Shown: positions 6,815-14,525, counted from the first letter of the stretch. The stretch is 19,740 bases of DNA from JADJPO01 sp963724535 (GCA_963724535.1 CAVRVD010000012.1:1-19740); one strand, 5' to 3'. The notes: generated from the sequence alone by a model not told the origin. Translations and numbers: made by a program.

Positions 6815-8587
6815 GTGCAGGCGGCGTCGCAGTTGCCGGCAGAGGACGAGGAACCCCTCGACCTGCTCAAGGCCACCGAGTTGCTTCGCTCCGAGCTCGT
6901 CGGTCTGCAGCTGCCGCTCGCCGTGGGAGAGGTCGACCTCGGCCGTCGCGAACGTGACCAGCTGCTCACCCAGCTCGATGACTACCTCTTGCCACGACTG
7001 CACCGGATGGACGCCCCCGTGCTCGCCGTCGTCGGCGGCTCCACCGGCGCGGGCAAGTCGACCCTGGTCAACTCGTTGGTGCGCCGCGAGGTGACCCGCA
7101 GCGGGGTGCTGCGCCCGACGACCCGCTCGCCGGTCCTGGTCCACAACCCCTATGACTCCGGTGCCTTTCTGTCCCAGCGCATCCTGCCCGGGCTGGCCCG
7201 GGTCACCTCCGAAGCGCCCGAGCCGGCCCAGCCGATCGACGTCGACGCGCCCAAGCTCACCGCCTTGCGTCTGGTCCCGCATGACGGGATGCCCTCGGGA
7301 ATCGCCATCGTCGACGCCCCGGACATCGACTCGCTGGTCGACAGCAACCGGGAGCTGGCCTTCCAGCTCCTCTCCGCCGCCGATCTGTGGATCTTCGTCA
7401 CCACGGCCGCCCGGTACTCCGACGCCGTCCCGTGGCAGATGCTGCGCCAGGCGGTCGAGCGGGGGGTCTCGGTGGCCGTGGTCCTGGACCGGGTGCCGCG
7501 CACCGCGATGCAACAGGTCCGAACCCACCTGGCCACGATGATGCGTGACCGCGGCCTGGCCACCTCCCCCCTGTTCAGCATCCCGGAGTCGCCGCGCTCG
7601 CCCGAGGGCTTCCTGCCGCGCGAGGTCGTGCAGCCGCTGGTCGCCTGGCTGACCCGGTTGGCCCGCGACTCGCGCAGCCGCGACGTGGTGATCCGTCGGA
7701 CGTTGGTCGGAGCGTTGGACAGCCTGCGGGACCGGATCCCGGTGATCGCCCGCGCCGCCGACGAGCAGGTCGCCGCCGACGAGCGACTGCGCGACGACCT
7801 GGATGAGATCTACGCCGGTGCTGCCGAGCGGCTCGAGGAGCGCCTCGGCGACGGCACGATGCTGCGCGGCGAAGTGCTCGCCCGTTGGCAGGAGTTCGTC
7901 GGGACCGGGGACATCTTCCGCAGTATCGACGCCACCGGCACCCGGCTCGGGGACCGCCTGGGCGGCACCGGCCGCGACCACCCCGCACCCACCCAGCACC
8001 TGGACGAGTCCGTCCGCACCGGGGCACACGCCCTGATCCGGGCCGCCGCCGAACGGGCCGCCGACGCCGCCCTGACCCGATGGCGACACCGGCCCGAGGG
8101 CGCCGGGCTGCTGGCCACCCCGGCCGGGCGCCGCCTGGCCGAGCAGCGCCTCTCCTCCGACTTCGACGCTCGGCTGGCCCGCAGCATCCGAGACTGGCAG
8201 AGCGGGGTGCTCGATCGGGTCCATGCCGAGGGCTCGGCGAAGCGTTCCGGAGCCCGTGCGATGTCGTTGGGCGGCAACGCCGCCGGGGTCATCGTCATGC
8301 TGACCGTGTTCAGCCTCGGTGCCGATCAGCGCGACAGCGCCGCAGCGCCCGGCGAGATCGCCGCGGACACCGCCGCGGCGGGCCAGCGCCTGCTGGAGGC
8401 GGTCTTCGGGGAGGCGGCGGTGCGGTCGTTGACCACCACGGCACGTCACGACCTGGTCGTCCGGGCGACCGCCGTGCTGGACGCAGAGCGGTCGCGTATC
8501 GAGACGGTGCTGGACGACGTCGAGGTCCGCGACGGCCGGGGTGAGATGCTGCGGGCACTGGCCACCGCGGTCGAGGAGGCACGCTGA
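6815..8587 (+). CDS. Dynamin-like P-loop GTPase, first of an adjacent pair
   Basis: A 590-residue large GTPase of the bacterial dynamin type. The GTPase domain is near the N-terminus: P-loop GGSTGAGKST (74-83), switch-I PTT (101-103) and G3 DAPD (167-170). The usual G4 N/TKxD is not visible; the position after the core strand VAVVLD reads LDRV (224-227). The following 350 residues are Arg/Glu-rich and helical, as in dynamin stalks. One hydrophobic stretch (about 488-504) may touch or insert into the membrane. Start: GTG at 6815 behind a strong ribosome-binding site. The next GTPase starts 1 nt after this stop, so the two are co-transcribed and probably work as a hetero-pair. Streptomyces DynA/DynB, a two-gene dynamin pair that stabilises FtsZ rings during sporulation septation, is the closest described arrangement. 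Orthology is inferred, not shown. Confidence 0.82.
   Translation: MQAASQLPAEDEEPLDLLKATELLRSELVGLQLPLAVGEVDLGRRERDQLLTQLDDYLLPRLHRMDAPVLAVVGGSTGAGKSTLVNSLVRREVTRSGVLRPTTRSPVLVHNPYDSGAFLSQRILPGLARVTSEAPEPAQPIDVDAPKLTALRLVPHDGMPSGIAIVDAPDIDSLVDSNRELAFQLLSAADLWIFVTTAARYSDAVPWQMLRQAVERGVSVAVVLDRVPRTAMQQVRTHLATMMRDRGLATSPLFSIPESPRSPEGFLPREVVQPLVAWLTRLARDSRSRDVVIRRTLVGALDSLRDRIPVIARAADEQVAADERLRDDLDEIYAGAAERLEERLGDGTMLRGEVLARWQEFVGTGDIFRSIDATGTRLGDRLGGTGRDHPAPTQHLDESVRTGAHALIRAAAERAADAALTRWRHRPEGAGLLATPAGRRLAEQRLSSDFDARLARSIRDWQSGVLDRVHAEGSAKRSGARAMSLGGNAAGVIVMLTVFSLGADQRDSAAAPGEIAADTAAAGQRLLEAVFGEAAVRSLTTTARHDLVVRATAVLDAERSRIETVLDDVEVRDGRGEMLRALATAVEEAR
8574..8579 (+). promoter_or_regulatory. Shine-Dalgarno site of the second GTPase
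   Basis: AGGAGG lies 9 nt before the GTG at 8589, inside the last codons of the first GTPase. It selects 8589 over upstream in-frame starts such as 8541, which would give a large overlap and a non-conserved Arg-rich N-terminus. Confidence 0.65.
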
Positions 8588-8588
8588 G

Positions 8589-10217
8589 GTGGGTCGATCT
8601 GAGCTCGGTGTCGCCGGCAGCGCCGACCTGGCCACCCGGGCCGAAGGCATCGAACGGGCCCTGGCGATCGGCGGTGACCGGCTGGACCCCCAGGCCATAG
8701 CCTTCGCGCGCACCGTGATCGAGCGGACCGGGCAGCGGCTCCGGCTCGGGGCGGGCTACACGATCGTGGCGCTGGTCGGAGCCACCGGTAGCGGCAAGTC
8801 CAGCCTGTTCAACGCGCTCGCCGGCATGGACCTGGCCGAGGTCGGGGTCCGCCGGCCGACGACCGGCCGCGCAGCCGCCTGTGTGTGGGGAGACGTCAGC
8901 GTCGACCCGCTCCTGGACTGGCTCGAGGTGCCGCGTCGACACCGGACCCTGCGCGAGACGGTGCTGGACGCCGACCGCGAGGCCGAGCTGCACGGTCTGG
9001 TGCTGCTCGACATGCCCGACCACGACTCCACCCTGCTGTCCCACCGGGTGGAGGTGGACCGCCTGGTGGAGATGGTCGACCTGTTGGTCTGGGTTGTCGA
9101 CCCGCAGAAGTACGCCGACGAGGTCCTCCACCAGGGCTACCTGAAGCGGCTGGCCAACCACGACGGCGTGATGATCGTGGTGCTCAACCAGATCGACAAG
9201 CTCGGGCCGCGGGAGGCCGAGACCTGCCGCACCGACCTGCGTCGGCTGCTGGACTCCGACGGGCTGGAGTCGGTCCGGATGCTGGTCACGTCGGCCGAGA
9301 CCGGGCTCGGGGTCGAGGACCTCCGCCGGCTGCTCGCCGAGGTGGTGGACGTGCAGGGGGCCGTGGCGGCCCGCGCCGCGGCCGATCTGGACCGGACCGC
9401 CCGGCGGCTGCTCGACGGCGTCTCTCCGGGCGAGCCGGAGACCAAGGACCTGCGTGGTGCTGACGATCTGGTCGGCGCCCTCGCCCAGGCGGCGGGGGTA
9501 CCGGTGATCCTGGACGCCGTCACGGCCGACTACCAACGGCAGGCTGACGCGGCCATGGGCTGGCCCTTCCTGCACTGGTACCGCCGACTACGTCCGGACC
9601 CCTTGCGGCGGTTGGGTCTGGAGCACAACACCGAGGGCGAGCTGCGCAGGCTGACCCGCGGGGCGCTGCCCGAGGCCACCCCGTCCCAGCGTGAGCGGGT
9701 CGAGCTGTCGGCGCGAACGGTGATCAGCGGGGTGACCGACGTGTTGCCGCGGCGGTGGGCCGACAGCGTGCTGGCCGTGGCCAACCGCCCCGGCGCCGAC
9801 CTGTCCGAGGCGCTGGACGACGCGGTCGCCGGTGTCGACCTCGCCGTCCACCGGCCGCCCTGGTGGCGGGTCGTGACCGTGCTCCAGCTGGTGTTCGCCC
9901 TGACCACGCTGATCGGGTTCGGCTGGCTGGTCGCGCTCGGCGTGCTGGCCTTCCTCCAGGTCGACGTCACCACGCCTGACCTGTGGACGCTGCCGCTGCC
10001 CCTGGTGCTCCTCGGCGTCGGACTGATCGGTGGCGGGTTCACCACCGCGGCGGCCTGGCTGGCGCGGCGGACCGGTGCGACCCGGCGCCGGATGGCGGTC
10101 GCGGCCGCCATGCGCGAGGCCGTGCAGGACGTCGCCTGGTCCCACGTCATCGCCCCGGTCGCCGAGGTCCTGGTCGACCACCGCGCGGTGCGCGAGTCGC
10201 TCAGCCGGGCCATGTAG
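8589..10217 (+). CDS. Membrane-anchored dynamin-like / YfjP-type GTPase, second of the pair
   Basis: A 542-residue GTPase with a full set of G motifs: G1 GATGSGKS (64-71), G2 RPTTG (89-93), G3 DMPDHDS (141-147), G4 NQID (200-203) and G5 TSAETG (234-239). A helical middle region follows. Two hydrophobic segments (about 430-458 and 464-491) form a membrane hairpin, and a short basic C-terminus ends the protein. It therefore should sit on the cytoplasmic membrane and may recruit its soluble partner encoded immediately upstream. Streptomyces DynB is likewise the membrane-anchored member of its pair (family knowledge; the link is inferred). The GTG start at 8589 follows the upstream stop by 1 nt and has an AGGAGG 9 nt ahead, so translation is coupled. 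A 194-nt gap to ssb contains an 8-bp inverted repeat. Confidence 0.85.
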   Translation: MGRSELGVAGSADLATRAEGIERALAIGGDRLDPQAIAFARTVIERTGQRLRLGAGYTIVALVGATGSGKSSLFNALAGMDLAEVGVRRPTTGRAAACVWGDVSVDPLLDWLEVPRRHRTLRETVLDADREAELHGLVLLDMPDHDSTLLSHRVEVDRLVEMVDLLVWVVDPQKYADEVLHQGYLKRLANHDGVMIVVLNQIDKLGPREAETCRTDLRRLLDSDGLESVRMLVTSAETGLGVEDLRRLLAEVVDVQGAVAARAAADLDRTARRLLDGVSPGEPETKDLRGADDLVGALAQAAGVPVILDAVTADYQRQADAAMGWPFLHWYRRLRPDPLRRLGLEHNTEGELRRLTRGALPEATPSQRERVELSARTVISGVTDVLPRRWADSVLAVANRPGADLSEALDDAVAGVDLAVHRPPWWRVVTVLQLVFALTTLIGFGWLVALGVLAFLQVDVTTPDLWTLPLPLVLLGVGLIGGGFTTAAAWLARRTGATRRRMAVAAAMREAVQDVAWSHVIAPVAEVLVDHRAVRESLSRAM

Positions 10218-10270
10218 CCGCCTTCTCGGCGCCGGCGGCCGCCGCGTCGCGGTCGCGGCTCGTGGCAGGT

Positions 10271-10291
10271 CGCGACGTTCTCGACGTCGCG
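10271..10291. repeat. Perfect 8-bp inverted repeat between the GTPase gene and ssb
   Basis: CGCGACGT (10271-10278) and ACGTCGCG (10284-10291) flank the 5-nt loop TCTCG. The position, 54 nt after the GTPase stop and 120 nt before ssb, suits a terminator without T-tract or a regulator site in the ssb promoter. Sequence alone does not separate these. Confidence 0.5.
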
Positions 10292-10316
10292 TCCCCCGTG
10301 GCCTGCGGTCCGGGCG

Positions 10317-10325
10317 CTGTCCACA
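10317..10325 (+). promoter_or_regulatory. DnaA-box-like 9-mer upstream of ssb
   Basis: CTGTCCACA differs by one base from the actinobacterial DnaA-box consensus TTGTCCACA. It is single, so this is not an origin. It could be a DnaA regulatory site for ssb, or chance. Confidence 0.25.
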
Positions 10326-10411
10326 GGACGGCCGAGCGACATCGTGGATGGTCGGCCTGACCGAACAGGCTCGTCCCCGTCCGGCATGGCGCCGGAGGGA
10401 GGAGAACCGAC

Positions 10412-10996
10412 ATGAACGACAACACCGTCGCGATCACCGGCAGGGTGGGCACCGCGCCCCGGTTGCGCACCGCCAAGAACGGCCAGGCCGTCAGCGAGTT
10501 CCGACTGGCCCGCACCCCCCGCTACCAGGACCGCGAGAGCGGGGATTGGGTGGACGGCCGGACCATGTGGGTCACGGTCGTCTGCTGGCGTTCACTGGCC
10601 CGCAACGTGGCCAAGTCCGTCGGCGTCGGCGCCCTGGTGATGGTGCACGGCAAGCTCGCCTACGACCAGTGGGACGGCTCCGACGGGGGTCGGCGCTCGG
10701 AGGTGAAGATCGTCGCGGACGCGGTCGGCTTCGATCTGAGCGCCGGGATCGCCGAGTTCCACAAGATCCGTTGGTCCGGGCCGGCAGCGGCCGAGCACGA
10801 CGAGTCGGCGTCCGAGCAGCCCGCCGAGGGCGCCGCCGCGGAGGCGTCGGACGGGCCCGACGCGGGCCGGCGGTCGGTCTGGGTTGGCGGCGAGGACCCA
10901 GGCGAACCGGACCTGCCCGACTACCTCGCGGACGACGAGGACCTGCCGGCCTCGCGCGCCGAGCCGGTACCGGCGGCAGCACCCGTACCGATCTGA
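10412..10996 (+). CDS. ssb: Single-stranded DNA-binding protein, SsbB-like paralogue
   Basis: A 194-residue protein with an N-terminal OB fold (about 5-108; conserved NTVAITGRVGTAPRLR at 4-19, MWVTVVCWRSLA at 52-63, and VGALVMVHGKL at 72-82). It binds single-stranded DNA as a tetramer in known homologues. The C-terminal half is a low-complexity acidic/Ala/Pro linker. The extreme C-terminus reads PVPI and lacks the DDDIPF-type acidic tip by which housekeeping SSBs recruit repair and replication partners. An acidic patch DDEDLP lies internally (about 175-180). This suggests a specialised paralogue like Streptomyces SsbB, which acts in chromosome segregation during sporulation, with the main SSB encoded elsewhere. 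The start ATG has a strong AGGGAGGAG ribosome-binding site. It follows the two GTPases and precedes cobD by 57 bp. Confidence 0.93.
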   Translation: MNDNTVAITGRVGTAPRLRTAKNGQAVSEFRLARTPRYQDRESGDWVDGRTMWVTVVCWRSLARNVAKSVGVGALVMVHGKLAYDQWDGSDGGRRSEVKIVADAVGFDLSAGIAEFHKIRWSGPAAAEHDESASEQPAEGAAAEASDGPDAGRRSVWVGGEDPGEPDLPDYLADDEDLPASRAEPVPAAAPVPI

Positions 10997-11008
10997 CGGC
11001 GGCCGGGC

Positions 11009-11036
11009 CTGGCCGGTTGGGGTCTGGCCGGTTGGG
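11009..11036 (+). repeat. Tandem 13-bp direct repeat upstream of cobD
   Basis: CTGGCCGGTTGGG occurs at 11009-11021 and again at 11024-11036, a 15-nt period, in the ssb-cobD gap. It could be a two-copy regulator site on one face of the helix or a simple slippage duplication. Confidence 0.5.
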
Positions 11037-11053
11037 TGCGGCAGGATCGGCGG

Positions 11054-12100
11054 ATGCCTGGTGACCCGACCGCCGTGGGCCTGGCCCTCGGGGTGATCGC
11101 TGACGTGCTGGTGGGCGACCCACGCCGCGGGCATCCGGTGGCGGCGTTCGGTCGGGCGGCGACGGCTCTGGAGCATCGGCTGTACGCGGACCGCCGTGGT
11201 GCGGGAGTCGTCTTCACCGGTACCTGCCTCGCCGCCACCGCCGGTGTGGGCGCCCTGGCCGCCCGGGCCAGCGGCGAACGGCCGCTGCTCCGGACGATCC
11301 TGGTAGCGACTGCCACCTGGGCGGTGCTCGGTGGTACCTCCCTGGCCCGGGAGGGGTCGGCCATGGCGGCCCAGCTTGACGACGGTGACCTGGCTGGGGC
11401 CCGGTACCGGCTGCGCAACCTGTGTGCCCGGGACAGCACGGAGATGACCGGCCCCGAACTGGCCCGAGCGAGCGTGGAGTCACTGGCCGAGAACGCCTCC
11501 GACGCGGTGGTCGCCCCGCTGTTCTGGGGCGCTGTCGCCGGCCTGCCCGGGCTGCTCGGCTACCGGGCCGTGAACACCCTCGACGCGATGGTCGGCTACC
11601 GCAACGACACCTACCGCCGCTTCGGCTGGGCCGCCGCTCGGGCCGACGACCTCGCCAACTGGGTTCCGGCTCGGCTCAGCGCCGTGGTGCTGGCCGGGTC
11701 CGCCCCGGTGGCCGCCGGGTCGGTCCGGCGGGCGTGGCGGGTTGCCCGCCGGGACGCCGCAGCCCATCCCAGCCCCAACGCCGGGCACCCGGAGGCCGCT
11801 GTGGCCGGTGCGCTCGGGGTGCGCCTGGGCGGGGCGAACACCTACCACGGGCAGGTGGAGCGGCGGCCGGTGCTGGGCGCCGAGGGTGTGGCGGTGACCG
11901 TCGCCGACCTACGCCGGACCGTGCGGATGGTCCGGGCGGCCACCCTCGTGGCGGCGACGGGTAGCGTGGCGGCCCGCGTCGCCGTCAGGGCCGCGGCGCG
12001 AGAGGTTGCCGGGCGACGCTGTCGGCCGGACGACCGGACGAGTCGGTGGACGACGGACCAGCTGACCAGGCCTCGACGAACGACGAGAGGTGAACCGTGA
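11054..12100 (+). CDS. cobD: Adenosylcobinamide-phosphate synthase (CobD/CbiB)
   Basis: Attaches the aminopropanol (phosphate) arm to adenosylcobyric acid, giving adenosylcobinamide (phosphate) in cobalamin synthesis. It is a membrane protein in known cases. The 348 residues contain the family signatures LVGDPRRGHPVAAFGR (19-34), SVESLAENASDAVVAPLFW (140-158), NTLDAMVGYRNDTYRRFGW, a WVPARLSA segment, and SPNAGHPEAAVAGALG followed by GGANTYHG near the C-terminus. Hydrophobic stretches near 6-20, 52-68, 80-98 and 155-170 fit membrane association. The ATG at 11054 is chosen over the in-frame GTG at 11036: AGGA lies 7 nt upstream and the protein then begins directly at the conserved region. A CAGGAT hexamer 6 nt upstream may alternatively be a weak -10. 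Its stop overlaps the cobT start (GTGA), so the two are translationally coupled. Confidence 0.93.
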   Translation: MPGDPTAVGLALGVIADVLVGDPRRGHPVAAFGRAATALEHRLYADRRGAGVVFTGTCLAATAGVGALAARASGERPLLRTILVATATWAVLGGTSLAREGSAMAAQLDDGDLAGARYRLRNLCARDSTEMTGPELARASVESLAENASDAVVAPLFWGAVAGLPGLLGYRAVNTLDAMVGYRNDTYRRFGWAAARADDLANWVPARLSAVVLAGSAPVAAGSVRRAWRVARRDAAAHPSPNAGHPEAAVAGALGVRLGGANTYHGQVERRPVLGAEGVAVTVADLRRTVRMVRAATLVAATGSVAARVAVRAAAREVAGRRCRPDDRTSRWTTDQLTRPRRTTRGEP

Positions 12101-13293
12101 GCGCTGACGCCGTGGGGCCGGTGGGCCTGCCGCCGCAGCAGGGCAGGGCCAGCGAATCGGTCCGGTCGCTGCTGGAACGGCCTGCGGCACCCGACCGGAC
12201 CGCTGCCGCCGCGGCGGCCGACCGGCAGGACCGGCTGGTCAAGCCGCGCGGCGCGCTCGGGGTGCTCGAGGACGTCTCGGTGCAGCTGGCCGGGCTGGCC
12301 GGCAGCTGCCCGCCGCCGGTTCCGCAGCGGGCCGTGCTCGCGGTGTTCGCCGCCGACCACGGCGTTCACGCCCGTGGCGTCAGCCCGTGGCCGCAGCAGG
12401 TCACCGCCCAGATGGTGGCCACATTTCTGGCCGGTGGTGCCGCGGCGAACGCGCTTGCGGCCACCGTCGGGGCACAGGTGCTGGTCTGCGACGTCGGAGT
12501 GGCCACCGCGGTGCCCGCGCCTGCGGGCACGTCGGCCGGCACAGAAGCCGCCGGTCTAGGAGCGGGGGGCACGGGAGCGGGCGGCACAGCACGGTTGCTG
12601 CGGCGTCGGGTGCGCGCCGGCACCCGGGACCTGAGCCGGGAACCGGCGATGACCCTCGCCGAGGTCGAGCAGGCGCTGCTGGTCGGTGCCGAGGTCGCCG
12701 ACCGGCTGGTCGCCGAGGGCGCCGAGGTGCTGCTCACTGGGGACATGGGCATCGCCAACACCACGGCGTCGGCGGCCCTGGTCGCCGCCTTCACCGGCGC
12801 CGACCCCGACCGGGTCACCGGCCGCGGCACCGGCATCGACCCGGACACCTGGCGGCTGAAGGTCGACGTCGTCCGCGGCGCCCTCGACGTCCATGCCGAC
12901 GTCGTGGCGTCCGCCGCGGCTGACCCGCTGGCGGTGCTGGCCGCTCTGGGCGGCCTGGAGCACGCGGCGATCGCCGGCTTCGTCCTGGCCGCCGCGGGCC
13001 ACCGGGTCCCGGTGGTTCTGGACGGCGTGATCGCCGGCGCGGCGGCACTGGCCGCGACCGCACTGGCGCCGCTCGCGGTCCATGCCTGCATCGCCGGGCA
13101 TCGGTCGGTCGAACCCGGTCACGCCGTCGCACTGGACCGGCTCGGGCTGCGTCCGCTGATCGATCTGGACCTGCGTCTGGGCGAGGGCACCGGCGCCCTG
13201 CTCGCCCTGCCCGTGGTCCGGGCCGCTGCCCGGGCACTGCGCGACATGGCCACCCTCGACCAGCTCGGTTCCGAATCCGGGGTGACGCCGTGA
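12097..13293 (+). CDS. cobT: Nicotinate-nucleotide--dimethylbenzimidazole phosphoribosyltransferase
   Basis: Activates 5,6-dimethylbenzimidazole to alpha-ribazole phosphate, building the lower ligand of cobalamin, using nicotinate mononucleotide. Motifs: ADHGVHARGVSPWPQQVT (86-103), TGDMGIANTTASAAL (214-228), GRGTGID (242-248), HRSVEPGH (335-342) and LRLGEGTGALLAL (359-371) with the catalytic Glu363. At 398 residues it is longer than the usual 350. The extra length is an Ala-rich N-terminus (about 1-35) and a Gly/Ala-rich insertion (about 141-166). The insertion lies between the strand CDVGVAT and the helix that follows, so it is probably a surface loop. Start GTG at 12097 overlaps the cobD stop and has GAGAGGTGA as ribosome-binding site. 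The stop overlaps the cysG start. Confidence 0.95.
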   Translation: MSADAVGPVGLPPQQGRASESVRSLLERPAAPDRTAAAAAADRQDRLVKPRGALGVLEDVSVQLAGLAGSCPPPVPQRAVLAVFAADHGVHARGVSPWPQQVTAQMVATFLAGGAAANALAATVGAQVLVCDVGVATAVPAPAGTSAGTEAAGLGAGGTGAGGTARLLRRRVRAGTRDLSREPAMTLAEVEQALLVGAEVADRLVAEGAEVLLTGDMGIANTTASAALVAAFTGADPDRVTGRGTGIDPDTWRLKVDVVRGALDVHADVVASAAADPLAVLAALGGLEHAAIAGFVLAAAGHRVPVVLDGVIAGAAALAATALAPLAVHACIAGHRSVEPGHAVALDRLGLRPLIDLDLRLGEGTGALLALPVVRAAARALRDMATLDQLGSESGVTP

Positions 13294-14516
13294 GCCACGG
13301 GCACTATCTGGCCGGTCTGGACCTGGCCGGGCGTCGCGTGGTGGTCGTCGGCGGCGGCGGCCTGGCGCAGCGCCGGCTGCCGGGCCTGCTGGAGGCCGGC
13401 GCCGACGTCCTGGTTGTCTCCCCGGCGCTGACCCCCACCGTCGAGGGGTTGCTCGGCGCCGGTGGGATGACCTGGCAGCGGCGCGAGTACGCCGACGGCG
13501 ACCTGGATGGCGCCTGGTACGCCCTGGCGCTCACCGAGCGGCCGGAGGTGAACACGGCGGTCGCCGCCGAGGCGGAGCGCCGACGGGTCTTCTGCGTCCG
13601 CGCCGACGTCGGCTCTGCCGGGACGGCGCGCACCCCGGCCACCGGCCGGGACGGCGCGGTCCAGGTCGCCGTCCTCGGCGGTGCCGACCCGCGGCGCGCC
13701 GCGGCGGTCCGGGACGGGATCGTCGAGTCGATGCGCCAGGGCCTGCTCGACGTGCGGGCCCGGCGACGGTCCCCGGACGGCGTGCTGCCGGGGGTGGCCA
13801 TCGTCGGTGGCGGCCCAGGCGATCCTGAGCTGATCACCGTACGCGGTCGGCGGCTGCTGGCGCGTGCCGACGTCGTGGTCGCCGACCGCCTCGCCCCGCA
13901 GCCGCTGCTGGACGAGCTCGCCGTCGACGTCGAGGTGGTCGACGCGGCCAAGCTCCCACGGGGGCGGGCGATGGCCCAGCCGGCCATCAACGAGATCATG
14001 CTCGACCGGGCCCGGTCCGGTGCCTTCGTCGTCCGGCTCAAGGGCGGCGACCCGTACGTGTTCGGCCGCGGCAGCGAGGAGGTGCAGGCCTGCGTGGCCG
14101 CCGGGGTGCCGGTGACCGTGGTGCCCGGCGTCACCAGCGCCCTTTCCGTGCCCGCCCTGGCCGGCATCCCACTGACCCACCGCGGCCTGGCCCACGAGGC
14201 GGTCATCGTCTCCGGGCACCTGGCACCGGAGGACTCGGCGAGCCTGGTCGACTGGTCGGCCCTGGCCCGGCTGCGCGGGACCCTCCTGGTGCTGATGGGG
14301 GTGGACCGGTTGCCGGAGATCGTTCAGGTGCTGCTACGCCACGGCAGGGCCGGCGACACCCCGGTCGCCGTCGTCCAGGACGGGTCGCTGCCTGGGCAGC
14401 GGGTGGTCCGGGCGCCGCTGTCGCAGATCGCACGGGCCGCCGCCGACGCCCGGGTCAGCGCGCCGGCGGTGATCGTCATCGGGGCGGTCGCCGGGCTGGA
14501 CGTCAACCCGGCGTGA
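13290..14516 (+). CDS. cysG: Bifunctional siroheme synthase: precorrin-2 dehydrogenase / uroporphyrinogen-III C-methyltransferase
   Basis: A 408-residue fusion. The N-terminal Rossmann domain (1-155) begins with VVVVGGGGLAQRR (17-29) and oxidises precorrin-2 with NAD. FCVRAD places Asp106 at the position of the catalytic Asp104 of E. coli CysG. The Ser-containing SSGG loop of CysG is replaced by LGGAD (129-133). The C-terminal methyltransferase (about 167-408) has the S-adenosylmethionine loop GGGPGDPELITVRG (173-186), VRLKGGDPYVFGRGSEE (248-264) and VTSALSVPALAGIPLTHRG (281-299). It methylates uroporphyrinogen III at C2 and C7 to precorrin-2, feeding siroheme (sulfite/nitrite reductases) and, with cobD and cobT beside it, cobalamin. 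GTG start at 13290 overlaps the cobT stop. A GGGGTGA site precedes it. It is the last gene of the run; a strong hairpin follows the stop. Chelatase activity is less certain. Confidence 0.92.
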   Translation: MSHGHYLAGLDLAGRRVVVVGGGGLAQRRLPGLLEAGADVLVVSPALTPTVEGLLGAGGMTWQRREYADGDLDGAWYALALTERPEVNTAVAAEAERRRVFCVRADVGSAGTARTPATGRDGAVQVAVLGGADPRRAAAVRDGIVESMRQGLLDVRARRRSPDGVLPGVAIVGGGPGDPELITVRGRRLLARADVVVADRLAPQPLLDELAVDVEVVDAAKLPRGRAMAQPAINEIMLDRARSGAFVVRLKGGDPYVFGRGSEEVQACVAAGVPVTVVPGVTSALSVPALAGIPLTHRGLAHEAVIVSGHLAPEDSASLVDWSALARLRGTLLVLMGVDRLPEIVQVLLRHGRAGDTPVAVVQDGSLPGQRVVRAPLSQIARAAADARVSAPAVIVIGAVAGLDVNPA

Positions 14517-14525
14517 TCTGGACGT

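Noticed and set aside
8541..8588. Upstream start for the second GTPase
   Set aside because: Would overlap the first GTPase by 47 nt and add Arg/Cys-rich sequence; AGGAGG at 9 nt spacing marks GTG 8589.
6593..8713. Long minus-strand frame opposite the first GTPase (706 codons)
   Set aside because: Low-complexity shadow translation; the plus strand has intact GTPase motifs and a ribosome-binding site.
8310..9575. Minus-strand frame opposite the GTPase junction (421 codons)
   Set aside because: Shadow frame; no start signal or recognisable domain.
10317..10325. Replication origin suggested by a DnaA-box-like 9-mer near ssb
   Set aside because: Only one box, no AT-rich unwinding region and no dnaA/dnaN neighbours.
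10997..11053. Cobalamin riboswitch in front of cobD
   Set aside because: The gap is 57 bp, too short for the aptamer of roughly 200 nt, and no B12-box-like sequence is seen.
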